The position numbers and the translations under genes are program-made. A DNA stretch of 64,000 nucleotides, from the NCBI RefSeq assembly GCF_014041995.1, contig NZ_CP059492.1:744001-808000 (forward strand), given 5' to 3'. Origin of the DNA: Changpingibacter yushuensis (GTDB lineage Bacteria > Actinomycetota > Actinomycetes > Actinomycetales > Actinomycetaceae). Below the pieces are notes generated by a model that was not told where the DNA came from, did no database searches, and saw nothing but the letters and a program-made list of their open reading frames with translations. This document shows, one piece after another, positions 16,974 through 25,950 of the stretch. Numbering within the stretch: the first letter of the stretch is position 1; each line of letters starts with the position of its first letter.

Positions 16974-19418
16974 ATGACTGTTGCTTCAGACCGAGCCCCC
17001 TATGAGCTGACGTCCGAGGTTCTGGAATCAATCAAGCATCCCACCCCATCTGAGATCGCATCTATGGATGCATGGTGGCGGGCAGACAACTACCTCACAA
17101 TTGGCCAGATTTATCTCCAGTCAAATCCGCTTAATCCGGCGAGCCTGACGTTTGACGACATCAAACCACGCCTGCTAGGACACTGGGGAACCTCGCCCGG
17201 CCTTGCTTTCCTATACACACACGTCTCCGACCTCATTAAGAAGTCCAACCAAGACTGCGTGTTCATTACGGGTCCGGGCCACGGCGGTCCCGCATTGGTC
17301 GGTGCCTCTTACTTGGAGCAGTCCTACACTCAGATCTATCCGGACATCACGGAGGACACCGCAGGTCTGACCCGGCTCTTCCGTCAGTTCTCAGCCCCTG
17401 GCGGCATCCCATCCCACGTCTCAGTGACCACTCCGGGATCCATCCATGAGGGCGGCGAACTAGGCTATGCGTTGGTTCACGCATTCGGAGCTGTGTTTGA
17501 CAATCCGGACCTGTTGGCGGTCGCCGTCGTCGGCGATGGTGAAGCTGAAACGGGACCGCTTGAAGGTTCGTGGAAGGGCATCTCATTCCTCAATCCTGAA
17601 CGCGACGGCGCTGTACTGCCGGTGCTGCACCTGAACGGCGCAAAGATTGCTGGGCCTACGGTTCTTGGGCGCAAAGATCCGGAAGAAGTCCGTAACATCT
17701 TCCGCGGTCACGGCTACGAGCCCATTGAGATCAACGTGGGCCTAGACGAATCGGACACCGATTTCCACGAGCGTTTCGCCGAAGTACTGGGCGATGCCTA
17801 TGCGCGGATCCGTGAGATTCAGAGCGAGGCGCGCGCACATGCCGGTGAGCCTGTGGAGCACAACGGTAAGCGCCCGGTGTGGCCAATGATTATCTTCCGC
17901 TCTCCCAAGGGTTGGACCGGCCCGCACGAGGTGGATGGAATCGTAGTTGAAGGCACGTGGCGTGCCCATCAGGTTCCACTTTCTGGAGTTAAGGGCGATG
18001 CCGCTCACTTGGATATTCTCAAGCAGTGGTTGGAGTCCTACCGGCCCAGCGAACTCTTTGACCAGAACGGCCATCCCACCGAAATCGTTTTGGCCGCTAA
18101 CCCTGAGGGCAGCAAGAGAATGTCGATGATTCCTGCGGTCAACGCGGGTGTGGACGAACCTCTCAGGATCCGGGATCTTCACGAGTATGAGGTTTCAGTT
18201 CCGGCACCAGGAACGCTCAAGGAGGAATCCACTCGCACGATCGGCAAGATCATGCGTGACATCTATGTGGACAATCCTGATAACTTCCGGCTCTTCTGCC
18301 CAGATGAGACCAACTCAAACCGGCTGGGTGCAGTGTTTGAAGCCTCTGACCGTTGTTCGATGGAACGCACTACGGATCTAGATGTTTCGATCTCGCGCGA
18401 CGGCCGGGTCATGGAGGTGCTCTCCGAGCACAACTGCCACGGCTGGCTTGAGGGATATGTATTGACGGGGCGTCATGGCCTGTTTGCATCTTATGAGGCG
18501 TTCGGACTGATCTCTGCTTCTCAGACCGTGCAGCACGGCAAGTGGCTTGAGGAAGCTGGCAAGCTCGAATGGCGCAAGTCGATTCCGAGCCTGAACATTC
18601 TGCTTTCATCAACATGTTGGCGCAACGATCACAACGGTTTCTCTCACCAAGGCCCTGGGCTCATTGAGAACGTGTTGTCTTTGCGTGGGGATGTGGCACG
18701 GGTGCTGCTCCCACCGGATGCCAACTCGCTTGCGGTAGTGGCGCGTGACTGCTTCAGTTCCACGGATCGGGTGAACCTGATTGTTCAAGACAAGCAGCCA
18801 CAGTTCCAGTACATGAGCATGGAGGAAGCCGAAGTCCACGTTGAGAAGGGATTCGGTATTTGGGATTGGTGCTCCAATGAGGGACCGGATAACAAGGTTG
18901 ATGTGATCTTGGGATGCGCCGGTGACGTGGTGACAATGGAAGTTGTAGCCGCCGCTCAGATCCTTCGTGAGAAGCTTCCAGACCTCAAGTTCCGCGTGGT
19001 CAACGTCGTGAACCTGACTACTTTGGCTCGTCCAAAGGACAATGTTTGCGGCATGAGTGATATCGATTTCTCCGAGCTCTTCACTGATTCTCGGGACGTC
19101 GTGTTCGCCTTCCATGGTTACCCGGGGGCTATTCATAAGCTCGTGCACGGGCGCCCGGATGCGGATCGATTCCATGTGCGTGGGTTCGTTGAAGAGGGTA
19201 CGACGACGACGCCGTTCGACATGGTCGTTCGTAACAAGGCCGATCGCTACCACTTGGTCATGGACGCCATTAACAACTCCAAGCACAAGCCGCGTGGCTC
19301 AGCAGACCTCAAGCGTTGGTGCCAGGCGAAGTTGGATCGCCACGAAGAATACAAGGTAGCCAACCTGCAAGATATGCCCGAGATCGCTGACTGGGTATTC
19401 GGCGCTCCTCTGGATTGA
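16974..19418 (+). CDS. xfp: Xylulose-5-phosphate/fructose-6-phosphate phosphoketolase
   Basis: An 814-residue TPP enzyme that splits xylulose-5-P or fructose-6-P with phosphate into acetyl-phosphate and an aldose phosphate, the key step of the bifid shunt. Family motifs are GHWGTSPGLAFLYTH (about residues 72-86), GPGHGGPALVGASYLEQSY (about 101-119, active-site His and Gly), and VGDGEAETGPLEGSWKG (about 184-200, the TPP/Mg site). The usual long C-terminal domain with HVRGFVEEGTTTTPFDMVV is present. ATG 16974 has AAGGAG 6 nt ahead. Acetyl-phosphate produced here can be used by AckA or Pta, encoded 16 kb downstream. Confidence 0.97.
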   Translation: MTVASDRAPYELTSEVLESIKHPTPSEIASMDAWWRADNYLTIGQIYLQSNPLNPASLTFDDIKPRLLGHWGTSPGLAFLYTHVSDLIKKSNQDCVFITGPGHGGPALVGASYLEQSYTQIYPDITEDTAGLTRLFRQFSAPGGIPSHVSVTTPGSIHEGGELGYALVHAFGAVFDNPDLLAVAVVGDGEAETGPLEGSWKGISFLNPERDGAVLPVLHLNGAKIAGPTVLGRKDPEEVRNIFRGHGYEPIEINVGLDESDTDFHERFAEVLGDAYARIREIQSEARAHAGEPVEHNGKRPVWPMIIFRSPKGWTGPHEVDGIVVEGTWRAHQVPLSGVKGDAAHLDILKQWLESYRPSELFDQNGHPTEIVLAANPEGSKRMSMIPAVNAGVDEPLRIRDLHEYEVSVPAPGTLKEESTRTIGKIMRDIYVDNPDNFRLFCPDETNSNRLGAVFEASDRCSMERTTDLDVSISRDGRVMEVLSEHNCHGWLEGYVLTGRHGLFASYEAFGLISASQTVQHGKWLEEAGKLEWRKSIPSLNILLSSTCWRNDHNGFSHQGPGLIENVLSLRGDVARVLLPPDANSLAVVARDCFSSTDRVNLIVQDKQPQFQYMSMEEAEVHVEKGFGIWDWCSNEGPDNKVDVILGCAGDVVTMEVVAAAQILREKLPDLKFRVVNVVNLTTLARPKDNVCGMSDIDFSELFTDSRDVVFAFHGYPGAIHKLVHGRPDADRFHVRGFVEEGTTTTPFDMVVRNKADRYHLVMDAINNSKHKPRGSADLKRWCQAKLDRHEEYKVANLQDMPEIADWVFGAPLD

Positions 19419-19431
19419 CGATGATTGCTGT

Positions 19432-19469
19432 GGCTGCGGGCGATCGCGCGGGCGATCCCGCCCGCAGCC
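19432..19469 (+). terminator. Stem-loop after phosphoketolase
   Basis: An exact 11-bp inverted repeat GGCTGCGGGCG...CGCCCGCAGCC, with a 16-nt GC-rich loop, starts 14 nt after the xfp stop. It lies between xfp and the next same-strand gene. There is no U-run, so it is a probable rather than certain terminator. Confidence 0.65.
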
Positions 19470-19498
19470 GCGGCGTCTCTGTTAATAATTCATAGTTC

Positions 19499-19510
19499 CC
19501 TGAATTCAGG
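19499..19510. promoter_or_regulatory. Palindrome CCTGAATTCAGG upstream of ArsR gene
   Basis: A perfect 12-bp palindrome in the promoter zone 22-33 bp before the GTG of the ArsR/SmtB regulator. The TGAATTCA core is a form of the inverted repeat often bound by this family. It is probably the auto-operator for the regulator and the metal exporter that follows. Confidence 0.6.
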
Positions 19511-19531
19511 AAAACGTGTACTATTGGTGGC

Positions 19532-20038
19532 GTGAGTACACAGATTAGCAACGCCCGCGTGGACGTGACGAGCGTGGGCGATGAGCCTGCGGATGGGCAA
19601 ACTACCGCGGACGGCGTGACGGCTGCGGCCGCACAAGGAGTTGCGCGCGTGCCGCTCAGGAGCACACAAAGCCACGTCGCGGCGATGGCACGGCTCGGAA
19701 CTGCGCTTTCCGAGACGGTGCGGGTGGCCACTCTGCTAGAGCTTCGCAGTGGCCGCATGTGTTCGTCGGATCTTGCTGAGGCTGTTGGTGTCACACGGCA
19801 GGTCATGAGTAACCATCTGAGTGCACTCAAGGAGTCGGGACTGGTTGTTGGTTCCCGGCAGGAGCGCCAGATGTACTACGAGTTGGCATCTCCCCACCTG
19901 TCTCACGCGCTTGAGGAACTCCTGACGGCAACGCTAGCCATCGAACCCGGTTGCTGCGACGGAGTGCATCGCCATCGTGATGGAGTGTTTGCTTGCTCGT
20001 GCATGGGTGGGATAACGGGGGAGGCCTGCGATGAGTGA
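19532..20038 (+). CDS. ArsR/SmtB family metal-sensing repressor
   Basis: 168 residues. The winged helix lies at about residues 60-125 (VRVATLLELRSGRMCSSDLAEAVGVTRQVMSNHLSALKESGLV, then MYYELASPHL). A Cys/His-rich tail follows: CCDGVHRHRDGVFACSC and a final C. Those ligands, together with Cys in RSGRMC, suggest thiolate sensing of zinc, cadmium or a similar metal. Typical members are about 100-120 residues; the extra 50 N-terminal residues are low-complexity and may be spurious, in which case an internal start would be used. The gene overlaps the CDF exporter start by 8 nt, so regulator and transporter are co-translated. Confidence 0.88.
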   Translation: MSTQISNARVDVTSVGDEPADGQTTADGVTAAAAQGVARVPLRSTQSHVAAMARLGTALSETVRVATLLELRSGRMCSSDLAEAVGVTRQVMSNHLSALKESGLVVGSRQERQMYYELASPHLSHALEELLTATLAIEPGCCDGVHRHRDGVFACSCMGGITGEACDE

Positions 20039-21035
20039 TCCGATTGAGACTCCGCTCTCAGAACCCGAGGGGCCGTGCTCCCCGGCGAGTGGGGGTAACC
20101 GAAGTGACCATCACAGAACTGACGCCCATTCGCATTCTCATTCCCATTCCCATGCATCAAGTTCTCGGTCTAGGCTGGCAGCTGCACTCGCGGTGACTTT
20201 CGTGATTCTGATTGCGGAGTTCGTTGGCGCGATGATCTCAGGATCGCTTGCCCTTGCGGCCGATGCCGGCCATATGCTTGTCGATTCGTCTGGGCTGGTG
20301 GTGGCCCTTATTGCAGCGCATCTCATGACTAAGCCGCGCACCGATCGCTACACGTGGGGACTAGCGCGTGCCGAGGTGATTGCGGCTGCGGTGCAAGCGG
20401 GAATGTTGCTTGTCATCTGCGTGGTTGTGGCATGGCAAGGCGTGACACGGCTTGGAAATCCTCCGGACATTGAGACGGGCCTGATGCTGGTCATTGGTGT
20501 GATCGGTCTGATTGCCAACGTGGTCTCGCTCGTTATCCTTTCGGGTGGCCGCCGCTCGTCGCTCAATATGAAGGCGGCGTTCCTGGAAGTTGCGAATGAT
20601 GCCCTAGGCTCCGTGGCGGTCATAATTGCGGCGGTTGTCGCATATGCAACGGGGTGGACTGGAGCTGACGCCATAGCGTCGCTCTTCATTGCCGCACTCA
20701 TGGCGCCACGCGCCCTAAAACTCCTGCGCACAGCGCTCGCCGTACTGATGGAACAGACGCCTACCGAACTTGATCTGGATGAGGTGCGCAGGCACATGCT
20801 AGGACTCACCAATGTTGTTGATGTCCATGATCTACATGTCTCGACCATCAATACGGGTACGCATGCACTAACGGCGCATGTGTGCACGCAAGCCGGACTC
20901 TCCGATTCTGAAAGGGCTACGCTTCTACACGCCCTAGAAGACTGCGCTTCCGAGCACTTCCCCATCTCCCTCACGCACACAACCTTCCAGTTTGACACCG
21001 CAGCGCATGAGCGGCATGAGCGACTAAACCACTGA
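20031..21035 (+). CDS. Cation diffusion facilitator (CDF) zinc/heavy-metal exporter
   Basis: A 334-residue exporter that swaps Zn2+ (or Cd2+/Co2+) for protons at the inner membrane. The N-terminal His-rich stretch HHRTDAHSHSHSHSHA (residues 26-41) binds metal. Six helices follow. The family TM2 motif DAGHMLVDSSG is near 81-91 and its TM5 partner VANDALGS near 185-192; these carry the tetrahedral metal site residues. A cytoplasmic C-terminal domain runs from about residue 240. GGGGGAGG lies 8 nt ahead of its start. It is paired with and overlaps the ArsR regulator. Confidence 0.93.
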   Translation: MSDPIETPLSEPEGPCSPASGGNRSDHHRTDAHSHSHSHSHASSSRSRLAAALAVTFVILIAEFVGAMISGSLALAADAGHMLVDSSGLVVALIAAHLMTKPRTDRYTWGLARAEVIAAAVQAGMLLVICVVVAWQGVTRLGNPPDIETGLMLVIGVIGLIANVVSLVILSGGRRSSLNMKAAFLEVANDALGSVAVIIAAVVAYATGWTGADAIASLFIAALMAPRALKLLRTALAVLMEQTPTELDLDEVRRHMLGLTNVVDVHDLHVSTINTGTHALTAHVCTQAGLSDSERATLLHALEDCASEHFPISLTHTTFQFDTAAHERHERLNH

Positions 21036-21063
21036 ACTCAAGGGGTCTATGAGAAGTGCAGTT

Positions 21064-21089
21064 CTATCGACAAACGATAGAAATCTATC
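21064..21089. promoter_or_regulatory. Nested inverted repeats before the DUF2975/Xre pair
   Basis: CTATCG (21064-21069) faces CGATAG (21075-21080) across a 5-nt loop, and GATAG (21076-21080) also faces CTATC (21085-21089). These alternative hairpins lie 10-40 bp upstream of the DUF2975 gene in an AT-rich zone. They could be an operator of the Xre protein encoded two genes on, or alternative RNA folds. Confidence 0.5.
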
Positions 21090-21101
21090 TATTATCGATG
21101 T

Positions 21102-21581
21102 ATGGACAAAGTAGTGGTTGCTGGGCTTCGAGCCCTGCTTATTGGACTCGGGCTAGGATGCATACTCGGCCAAGCGGTGATTATTCCGGTCATGGCATCG
21201 GACCTCGCGCGGGAGTTCCCGGAAGTCGCCTTCCTTCAAGTGCCATACACACTGGTGGCTGTGCTCATCATCCTGTGCATCGAAATAGCATTTGTGGCCG
21301 TATGGCGGCTCCTGACGATGGTGGCGCAGGAGCAGATTTTCGCGGAACGCGCGATCCCTTGGGTGAACACGATCGTATGGGCCGCCCTCGTTTCAACGGT
21401 TCTTAGTGTGGGATGCTGCATGCATCTGCTGTTCCTGATCAACGCAGGTGGCCCTGGAGTATTGCTGCTCATGGTGGCAGCCCTGATCGGCGGTCTCGCT
21501 TTCTCGCTCATCATGGTTGTGATGCGAGGCCTGTTGGTCACTGCAACGCGGATGCGATCCGAACTTGATGAGGTGATCTGA
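21102..21581 (+). CDS. DUF2975-like membrane protein
   Basis: 159 residues with four hydrophobic helices (about 6-32, 45-64, 80-104, 115-140) and little else. The size, the four-helix layout and the immediately following small Xre regulator match the DUF2975 (YoaS/YozG) pair. The function of this family is unknown. The stop overlaps the ATG of the Xre gene by one base (TGATG). Confidence 0.75.
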   Translation: MDKVVVAGLRALLIGLGLGCILGQAVIIPVMASDLAREFPEVAFLQVPYTLVAVLIILCIEIAFVAVWRLLTMVAQEQIFAERAIPWVNTIVWAALVSTVLSVGCCMHLLFLINAGGPGVLLLMVAALIGGLAFSLIMVVMRGLLVTATRMRSELDEVI

Positions 21582-21793
21582 TGCCTATCATCGTGGACGT
21601 TGATGTTGAACTTGCCAAGCACAAGATCTCCGTAGGGGACTTCGCACGCGCCATCGGGTTGACCCCGGCCAATGTTGCGGTGCTGAAGAACGGCCGGGCG
21701 AAGGCGATCAGGTTCAGTACGCTCGATGCGATCTGCCGGGTGTTGGAGTGCCAACCGGGGGACATCCTGAGGTGGGTTTCCGAAGAGCACTGA
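21581..21793 (+). CDS. Small Xre/Cro-type helix-turn-helix regulator
   Basis: 70 residues that are almost entirely a DNA-binding domain: LAKHKISVGDFARAIGLTPANVAVLKNGR followed by IRFSTLDAICRVLECQPGDIL. This is the YozG-like HTH that accompanies DUF2975 membrane proteins. The pair may act as a membrane protein that sequesters its regulator, which is inference. Translation is coupled to the gene before it. Confidence 0.88.
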   Translation: MPIIVDVDVELAKHKISVGDFARAIGLTPANVAVLKNGRAKAIRFSTLDAICRVLECQPGDILRWVSEEH

Positions 21794-21941
21794 GTAGGAC
21801 TACCCCATACTCGAGGCGCTGAGCACTAGACCCGTACGAGGCGTGACCGGTGGTGACATCATTGTGATGAGCGACACAATGACGTTCGCTCACATCGCGG
21901 CCTGTAGGTCATGCTCAGGCCAGAACAGTTTGGGGGCACAC

Positions 21942-22943
21942 ATGACACAGCACGCTCATCCGCTCAATGGACACCGCACAATCAAAGAGTGGCTCGCTCA
22001 CCCGGTGGGTGGGCCCATTCTTCGGGACATCTTCAGTAAGGCGGGTGTGGATGACGCCACGCTTAACCAAATGGGCTCCCTCCCGCTCGGCGGCCTCCCC
22101 GAAGTTAGCCACGGGCGATTCCCTCAAGCTTTGGTGGACCAAATTATCCGTGAAGCAAACGGTGGAAACGTGCCGCAAGAGGAACCACCCCTCGGCGCCA
22201 CAGGTTCCCGGTTCGCAGGCAAGGTGGCTGTGATCACGGGTGGTGCTTCCGGAATCGGGCACGCCACCGTCAAGCGCATTGTGTCAGAAGGCGGCACAGT
22301 GGTGGCCGTTGACGTCTCGGAGGAGCGCTTGGCCAAGGTGGTGAGTGAAGCTCCAGTCGGAAAAGTCATTCCCGTGGTCGCGGATATTACTGACGACGAC
22401 GGCGTCGAGCGGATAGTTTCCGCCGCCGGGCCACGCATCGACTGCTTGGCAAACGTTGCGGGAATCATGGACGGAATGGTGCCCCTCCACGAGGTGGATA
22501 ACGCGCTGTGGGACCGCGTGATGGCAGTGAACGTGACCGGAACGTTCAAGGTTTCGCGGGCAGTGTTGCCGATCATGTTGGAACAAGAGGAGGGCTCGAT
22601 CGTCAATGTTGCGAGCCAAGCCGCACTGCGTGGAAACGCCGCAGGCACGGCCTATGGCACGTCAAAGCATGCCATCGTAGGTATGACTAAGAGTGAGGCA
22701 TTCCTTTACGGACCGCATGGTATCCGCGTGAATGCGATAGCTCCCGGTGGCACAGCGACGGCAATCGAAGGTTCGTTCAAATCCGAGTTTGCCGAAAAGC
22801 GCATGGCACCCTTCCTTGGACTCATTCCGCCCATCACCACCGCAGATACGCAGGCGGCGGCTATCGCCTGGCTGCTGAGCGGTGACGCCGCAAACATCAA
22901 CGGAGTCATTCTGCCTACCGATGGCGGGTGGTCGGTCCAGTAG
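21942..22943 (+). CDS. Short-chain dehydrogenase/reductase with N-terminal extension
   Basis: 333 residues. The SDR domain starts at about residue 86 with VITGGASGIGHATVKR (cofactor-binding TGxxxGxG). It continues with NVAGIMDG and active-site Ser and YGTSK near 230-245, and ends in DGGWSVQ. The first 80 residues (TIKEWLAHPVGGPILRDIF and onward) form a helical domain that I do not recognise. GGGGG lies 6 nt ahead of ATG 21942, and an earlier ATG at 21843 has no ribosome-binding site. It stands alone on the plus strand and ends at a shared terminator. Substrate unknown. Confidence 0.85.
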   Translation: MTQHAHPLNGHRTIKEWLAHPVGGPILRDIFSKAGVDDATLNQMGSLPLGGLPEVSHGRFPQALVDQIIREANGGNVPQEEPPLGATGSRFAGKVAVITGGASGIGHATVKRIVSEGGTVVAVDVSEERLAKVVSEAPVGKVIPVVADITDDDGVERIVSAAGPRIDCLANVAGIMDGMVPLHEVDNALWDRVMAVNVTGTFKVSRAVLPIMLEQEEGSIVNVASQAALRGNAAGTAYGTSKHAIVGMTKSEAFLYGPHGIRVNAIAPGGTATAIEGSFKSEFAEKRMAPFLGLIPPITTADTQAAAIAWLLSGDAANINGVILPTDGGWSVQ

Positions 22944-22992
22944 GCCTCCGCTGCTCGGGTGCGCCGAGTGTGTGGTAAGTGAAGCGCACGGC

Positions 22993-23032
22993 GGGGGATG
23001 TTTGGGTGTCACGAGACACCCAAACATCCCCC
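22993..23032. terminator. Bidirectional 18-bp terminator hairpin
   Basis: Arms 22993-23010 and 23015-23032 pair exactly across the loop ACGA. It lies between the stop of the SDR gene (plus) and the stop of pyruvate oxidase (minus), where a two-way terminator is expected. Confidence 0.9.
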
Positions 23033-23047
23033 ACCACGAACCAAGAA

Positions 23048-24769
23048 TCAGAGAATCTGGCGGGCGTTGGCCTTTGTGAGCTCAATGAGCTCGTCGCCGC
23101 GTCCCGAAAGAAGAGTGCGCATGGCGTAGAGGGCGAATCCCTTGGCCTGGTCCAACTTGACCGAAGGTGGAATTGTCAGTTCTTGGCGCTCTGTCACAAC
23201 GTCGATGAGGGCTGGACCATCGTAGGCGAATGCTTCAGCTAGGACGGCTTCGAGATTCTCCGAACTGTCCACATGGAAGCCCTTCATGCCTGCTGCGCTG
23301 GCAATTCCGGCTAGATCGGGGTTCTCGAGGTCGGTTGCGGTGGTAACGAAGCCGGCTGCCTTCATCTCCAGCTCCACAAAGTTGAGGGAGGAGTTGTTGA
23401 ACACGATCACCTTGACCGGCAGTTTGTTCTGCACCAAGGTAAGGAGTTCACCAAGCAGCATTTCCACGCCGCCGTCACCGGACAACGCCACCACCTGACG
23501 GCCCGGGTAGGCTGCAGCGGCGCCAACAGCCTGCGGTAGGGCATTGGCCATCGAACCGTGGATAAACGATCCGATCACCTTGCGCTTGCCGTTCATTTTG
23601 AGGTAGCGCGCGGCCCAGATAACGGGAGAACCAACATCGGGGATGAAGACGGCGTCGTCGGACGCAACTTCGTCAACGAGCTTCGCAACGTACTGCGGAT
23701 GGAGCGCTTGCTTGGCCTTACGCGGCGTAGCCAGATCGTCCAACTTGGCGCGAGTCTTCTTGTAGTTTGTCAAAGACTGCTCCAGGTGTGAGCGTTCCGA
23801 ATGACGTTCCAGGAGCGGCAAGAGCGCCTCGATCGTATCTCCAACGTCTCCCACCAGCCCGAGCTTGAGGGGAATGCGGCGGCCCAAATGCTCACCACGC
23901 AGATCCACCTGAATTACCTGTGCGCCGTCGGGAAGGAAGGGCCGATAGGGGAAGTCCGTGCCGAGCATGAGCAAGGTATCGCAGCTCTCCATCGCCCGAT
24001 ACCCAGAGGCGAACCCGAGGAGGCCCGTCATGCCAACGTCAAAGGGGTTGTCGTATTCGATGAACTGCTTGGAACGCAGGGTGTGCACGATCGGAGCGCC
24101 GATCTGCTCGGCCAACTTGATGACCAAATCGTGTGCCCCTTCCACTCCTGCGCCAGCCAGAATCGTGACTCTCTTGGCTTTGTTGAGGAGCCCCGCGGCA
24201 TCGCGGAGTTCGGGGTCGCTAGGTGTGACCTTGGGGGTGGAAGCGTAGACCGGGGTGACGTTCGTATCAACGGCTTCGGCAAGTGCTACGTCGCCAGGAA
24301 TGACCACCACCGCCACTCCGCGCTGTGAGACCGCGGCCTGCATGGCTGTGCGCAGGATGCGTGGCATCTGAATGGGATCAGAAACGTATTCCGAGTACAC
24401 GGAGCACTCGCGGAAGAGTTCTTGAGGGTGCGTCTCTTGGAAGTATCCCGATCCGATCTCCGAAGTGGGGATGTGCGCCGCAATTGCGAGCACAGGCACG
24501 CGGGAGCGCTGCGCATCGAAAAGGCCGTTGATGAGGTGGAGGTTGCCTGGGCCGCAACTGCCGGCGCAGACTGCGATTTCGCCAGTCAATGCTGCTTCGG
24601 CGCCGGCAGCAAATGCTGCTGCTTCCTCATGGCGTACATGAACCCACTCGATACCGGATCCGCGCAGGGCATCCGTGAAACCGTTTAGAGAATCTCCGGG
24701 AAGTCCGTAGACGCGCTTCACGCCACTTGCGGCAAGGGTGTCAACCATGTTCTTCGATACTGTGACCAT
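23048..24769 (-). CDS. poxB: Pyruvate dehydrogenase (quinone), pyruvate oxidase PoxB
   Basis: A 573-residue TPP/FAD flavoenzyme that decarboxylates pyruvate to acetate and CO2 and reduces quinone. The length equals the E. coli enzyme. The N-terminal TPP-activating Glu lies in HVRHEEAAAFAAG (about residue 47) and the TPP/Mg motif is GDGGVEMLLGELLTL near 433. The C-terminus QAKGFALYAMRTLLSGRGDELIEL matches PoxB and includes the amphipathic region that binds membrane lipid in E. coli. I set the start at 24769 because GGGGAA lies 6-8 nt upstream; an earlier ATG at 24868 adds a 33-residue, non-homologous leader. A perfect hairpin lies just past the stop. Confidence 0.95.
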   Translation of the reverse strand: MVTVSKNMVDTLAASGVKRVYGLPGDSLNGFTDALRGSGIEWVHVRHEEAAAFAAGAEAALTGEIAVCAGSCGPGNLHLINGLFDAQRSRVPVLAIAAHIPTSEIGSGYFQETHPQELFRECSVYSEYVSDPIQMPRILRTAMQAAVSQRGVAVVVIPGDVALAEAVDTNVTPVYASTPKVTPSDPELRDAAGLLNKAKRVTILAGAGVEGAHDLVIKLAEQIGAPIVHTLRSKQFIEYDNPFDVGMTGLLGFASGYRAMESCDTLLMLGTDFPYRPFLPDGAQVIQVDLRGEHLGRRIPLKLGLVGDVGDTIEALLPLLERHSERSHLEQSLTNYKKTRAKLDDLATPRKAKQALHPQYVAKLVDEVASDDAVFIPDVGSPVIWAARYLKMNGKRKVIGSFIHGSMANALPQAVGAAAAYPGRQVVALSGDGGVEMLLGELLTLVQNKLPVKVIVFNNSSLNFVELEMKAAGFVTTATDLENPDLAGIASAAGMKGFHVDSSENLEAVLAEAFAYDGPALIDVVTERQELTIPPSVKLDQAKGFALYAMRTLLSGRGDELIELTKANARQIL

Positions 24770-25068
24770 AATGTTCCCCATGTTGTTGAAGTTCGGGGTA
24801 AATCCACGCATGCTCAACCGCCAGATAGTTGAGCAGACAGCGCACAGACCAGTTCGGTCATACACCACAATTCGCGGGAAAACCCACTTCCCATTGTACC
24901 CCAGCGCCTAGGTCCAAAGTCCCGGCATGTTCGTGTCCTCTTGCCCACAGCCTGTGCGCTCACTATTGACGTGCCGCCGCGCACAGTTGCTGCGTTTGAA
25001 GCAGGCGTTTCGTGTGTTTGTCGACGACGTCGTCGTTCTTCAAGCCATTGGTCAGCGGGGAACGAAAG
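24770..25068. other. Intergenic region between poxB and the acyl-CoA operon
   Basis: About 300 bp without a supported gene. It carries the poxB promoter region reading left, with no clear -35/-10 that I can place. The sequence around 25021-25034 includes a short palindromic TCGACGACGTCGTCG. The acyl-CoA operon's terminator follows at 25069. Confidence 0.5.
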
Positions 25069-25105
25069 GGGGCGGATCCATCTGAAGACCTGATGGATCC
25101 GCCCC
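25069..25105 (-). terminator. Terminator of the fixABCX copy 3 / acyl-CoA operon
   Basis: A perfect 14-bp inverted repeat (25069-25082 with 25092-25105) with a 9-nt loop, 20 nt past the crotonase stop on the minus strand. It ends the seven-gene operon read leftward from fixA copy 3. Confidence 0.85.
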
Positions 25106-25126
25106 GACAACATCTGAGGTGTTCGG

Positions 25127-25939
25127 TCACTCTCCGATGTATTCAGGTGCCCGCTTCTGCATTCCGGCTGCAACTGTTTCGCGGAAGTCGGCCGACAGAG
25201 CACCCAGGCACAGGTAGTCGGCTTCAACTTGGAAGTATGTCTCTATGGTGTAGTCCTCCATGTGATTGGAGATAGCCTTCGTATGGCTGATTCCCACGGG
25301 TGATAGGGCCGCGATCTCGGACGCCAAAGCACGAGCGGCTTCCATGACCTCACCGTGAGGGTAGACGTCCAGAACCATGCCGTATTCCTTGGCTTCAGCT
25401 GCCGTGACCGGAACGCCTCGCATAGCGAGCCACTTGGCACGCATCGGCCCAACCAACCGCTGCAGGGCCCACAGGCCACCCGTATCAGGGCTCAATGCGT
25501 AGTTCACGAAAAGCTCGTGGAATTTCGCATTCTCCGAGGCCAGAACAATGTCTGAGCTGAGCAGCAGATTGCAGCCACCGCCTTGGCATTCGCCTTGGGC
25601 AACACCGATGACAGGTTGAGGAAGGAACATGATCGAGCGAATGAGTTCGCCGATCTCCGTCATGACTTGACGGCCTTCGGGTAGCGATACAGCAAACTTG
25701 GAGCGCAACACAGCGAGGTCTCCAGGTCCAAATGACACTGGTCCGTTGCCGTTCAGGATCACCGCGCGGATCTCGCGATCCACCCGAATCGTATTGAAAG
25801 CCTGGCGCAGTTCGTCGATCAGTTGCTCCGAGAAGCGGTTGAGGTTATCCGGGCAATCGAGTGTGACGGTGGCGATGTGTGACGCGTGGTCGAGTTCAAG
25901 CAGAACCACGTGATCAAATGACTTTTCGTATGGGTACAT
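25127..25939 (-). CDS. Enoyl-CoA hydratase/isomerase (crotonase) family protein
   Basis: 270 residues with the crotonase fold. The oxyanion-hole loop GPVSFGPGDLAVLR lies near residues 71-84 and the core QGECQGGGCNLLLSSDIVLASENAKF near 119-145. Where classic hydratases have a second catalytic Glu (IP[E]xGG), this reads SPDTGG, so Asp replaces Glu, as in PaaG-type isomerases; hydration or isomerisation are both possible. It is the last gene of the operon fixABCX-ACAD-SDR-crotonase, 11 nt after the SDR. It would act on short- or medium-chain enoyl-CoA supplied by its neighbours. Carnitine-specific activity is not demonstrable. Confidence 0.88.
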   Translation of the reverse strand: MYPYEKSFDHVVLLELDHASHIATVTLDCPDNLNRFSEQLIDELRQAFNTIRVDREIRAVILNGNGPVSFGPGDLAVLRSKFAVSLPEGRQVMTEIGELIRSIMFLPQPVIGVAQGECQGGGCNLLLSSDIVLASENAKFHELFVNYALSPDTGGLWALQRLVGPMRAKWLAMRGVPVTAAEAKEYGMVLDVYPHGEVMEAARALASEIAALSPVGISHTKAISNHMEDYTIETYFQVEADYLCLGALSADFRETVAAGMQKRAPEYIGE

Positions 25940-25950
25940 GGTGTGTCCTT

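Noticed and set aside
24770-24868. Extended N-terminus for PoxB (start at 24868)
   Set aside because: The added 33 residues are not PoxB-like and the ATG at 24769 has the better ribosome site and gives the family length.
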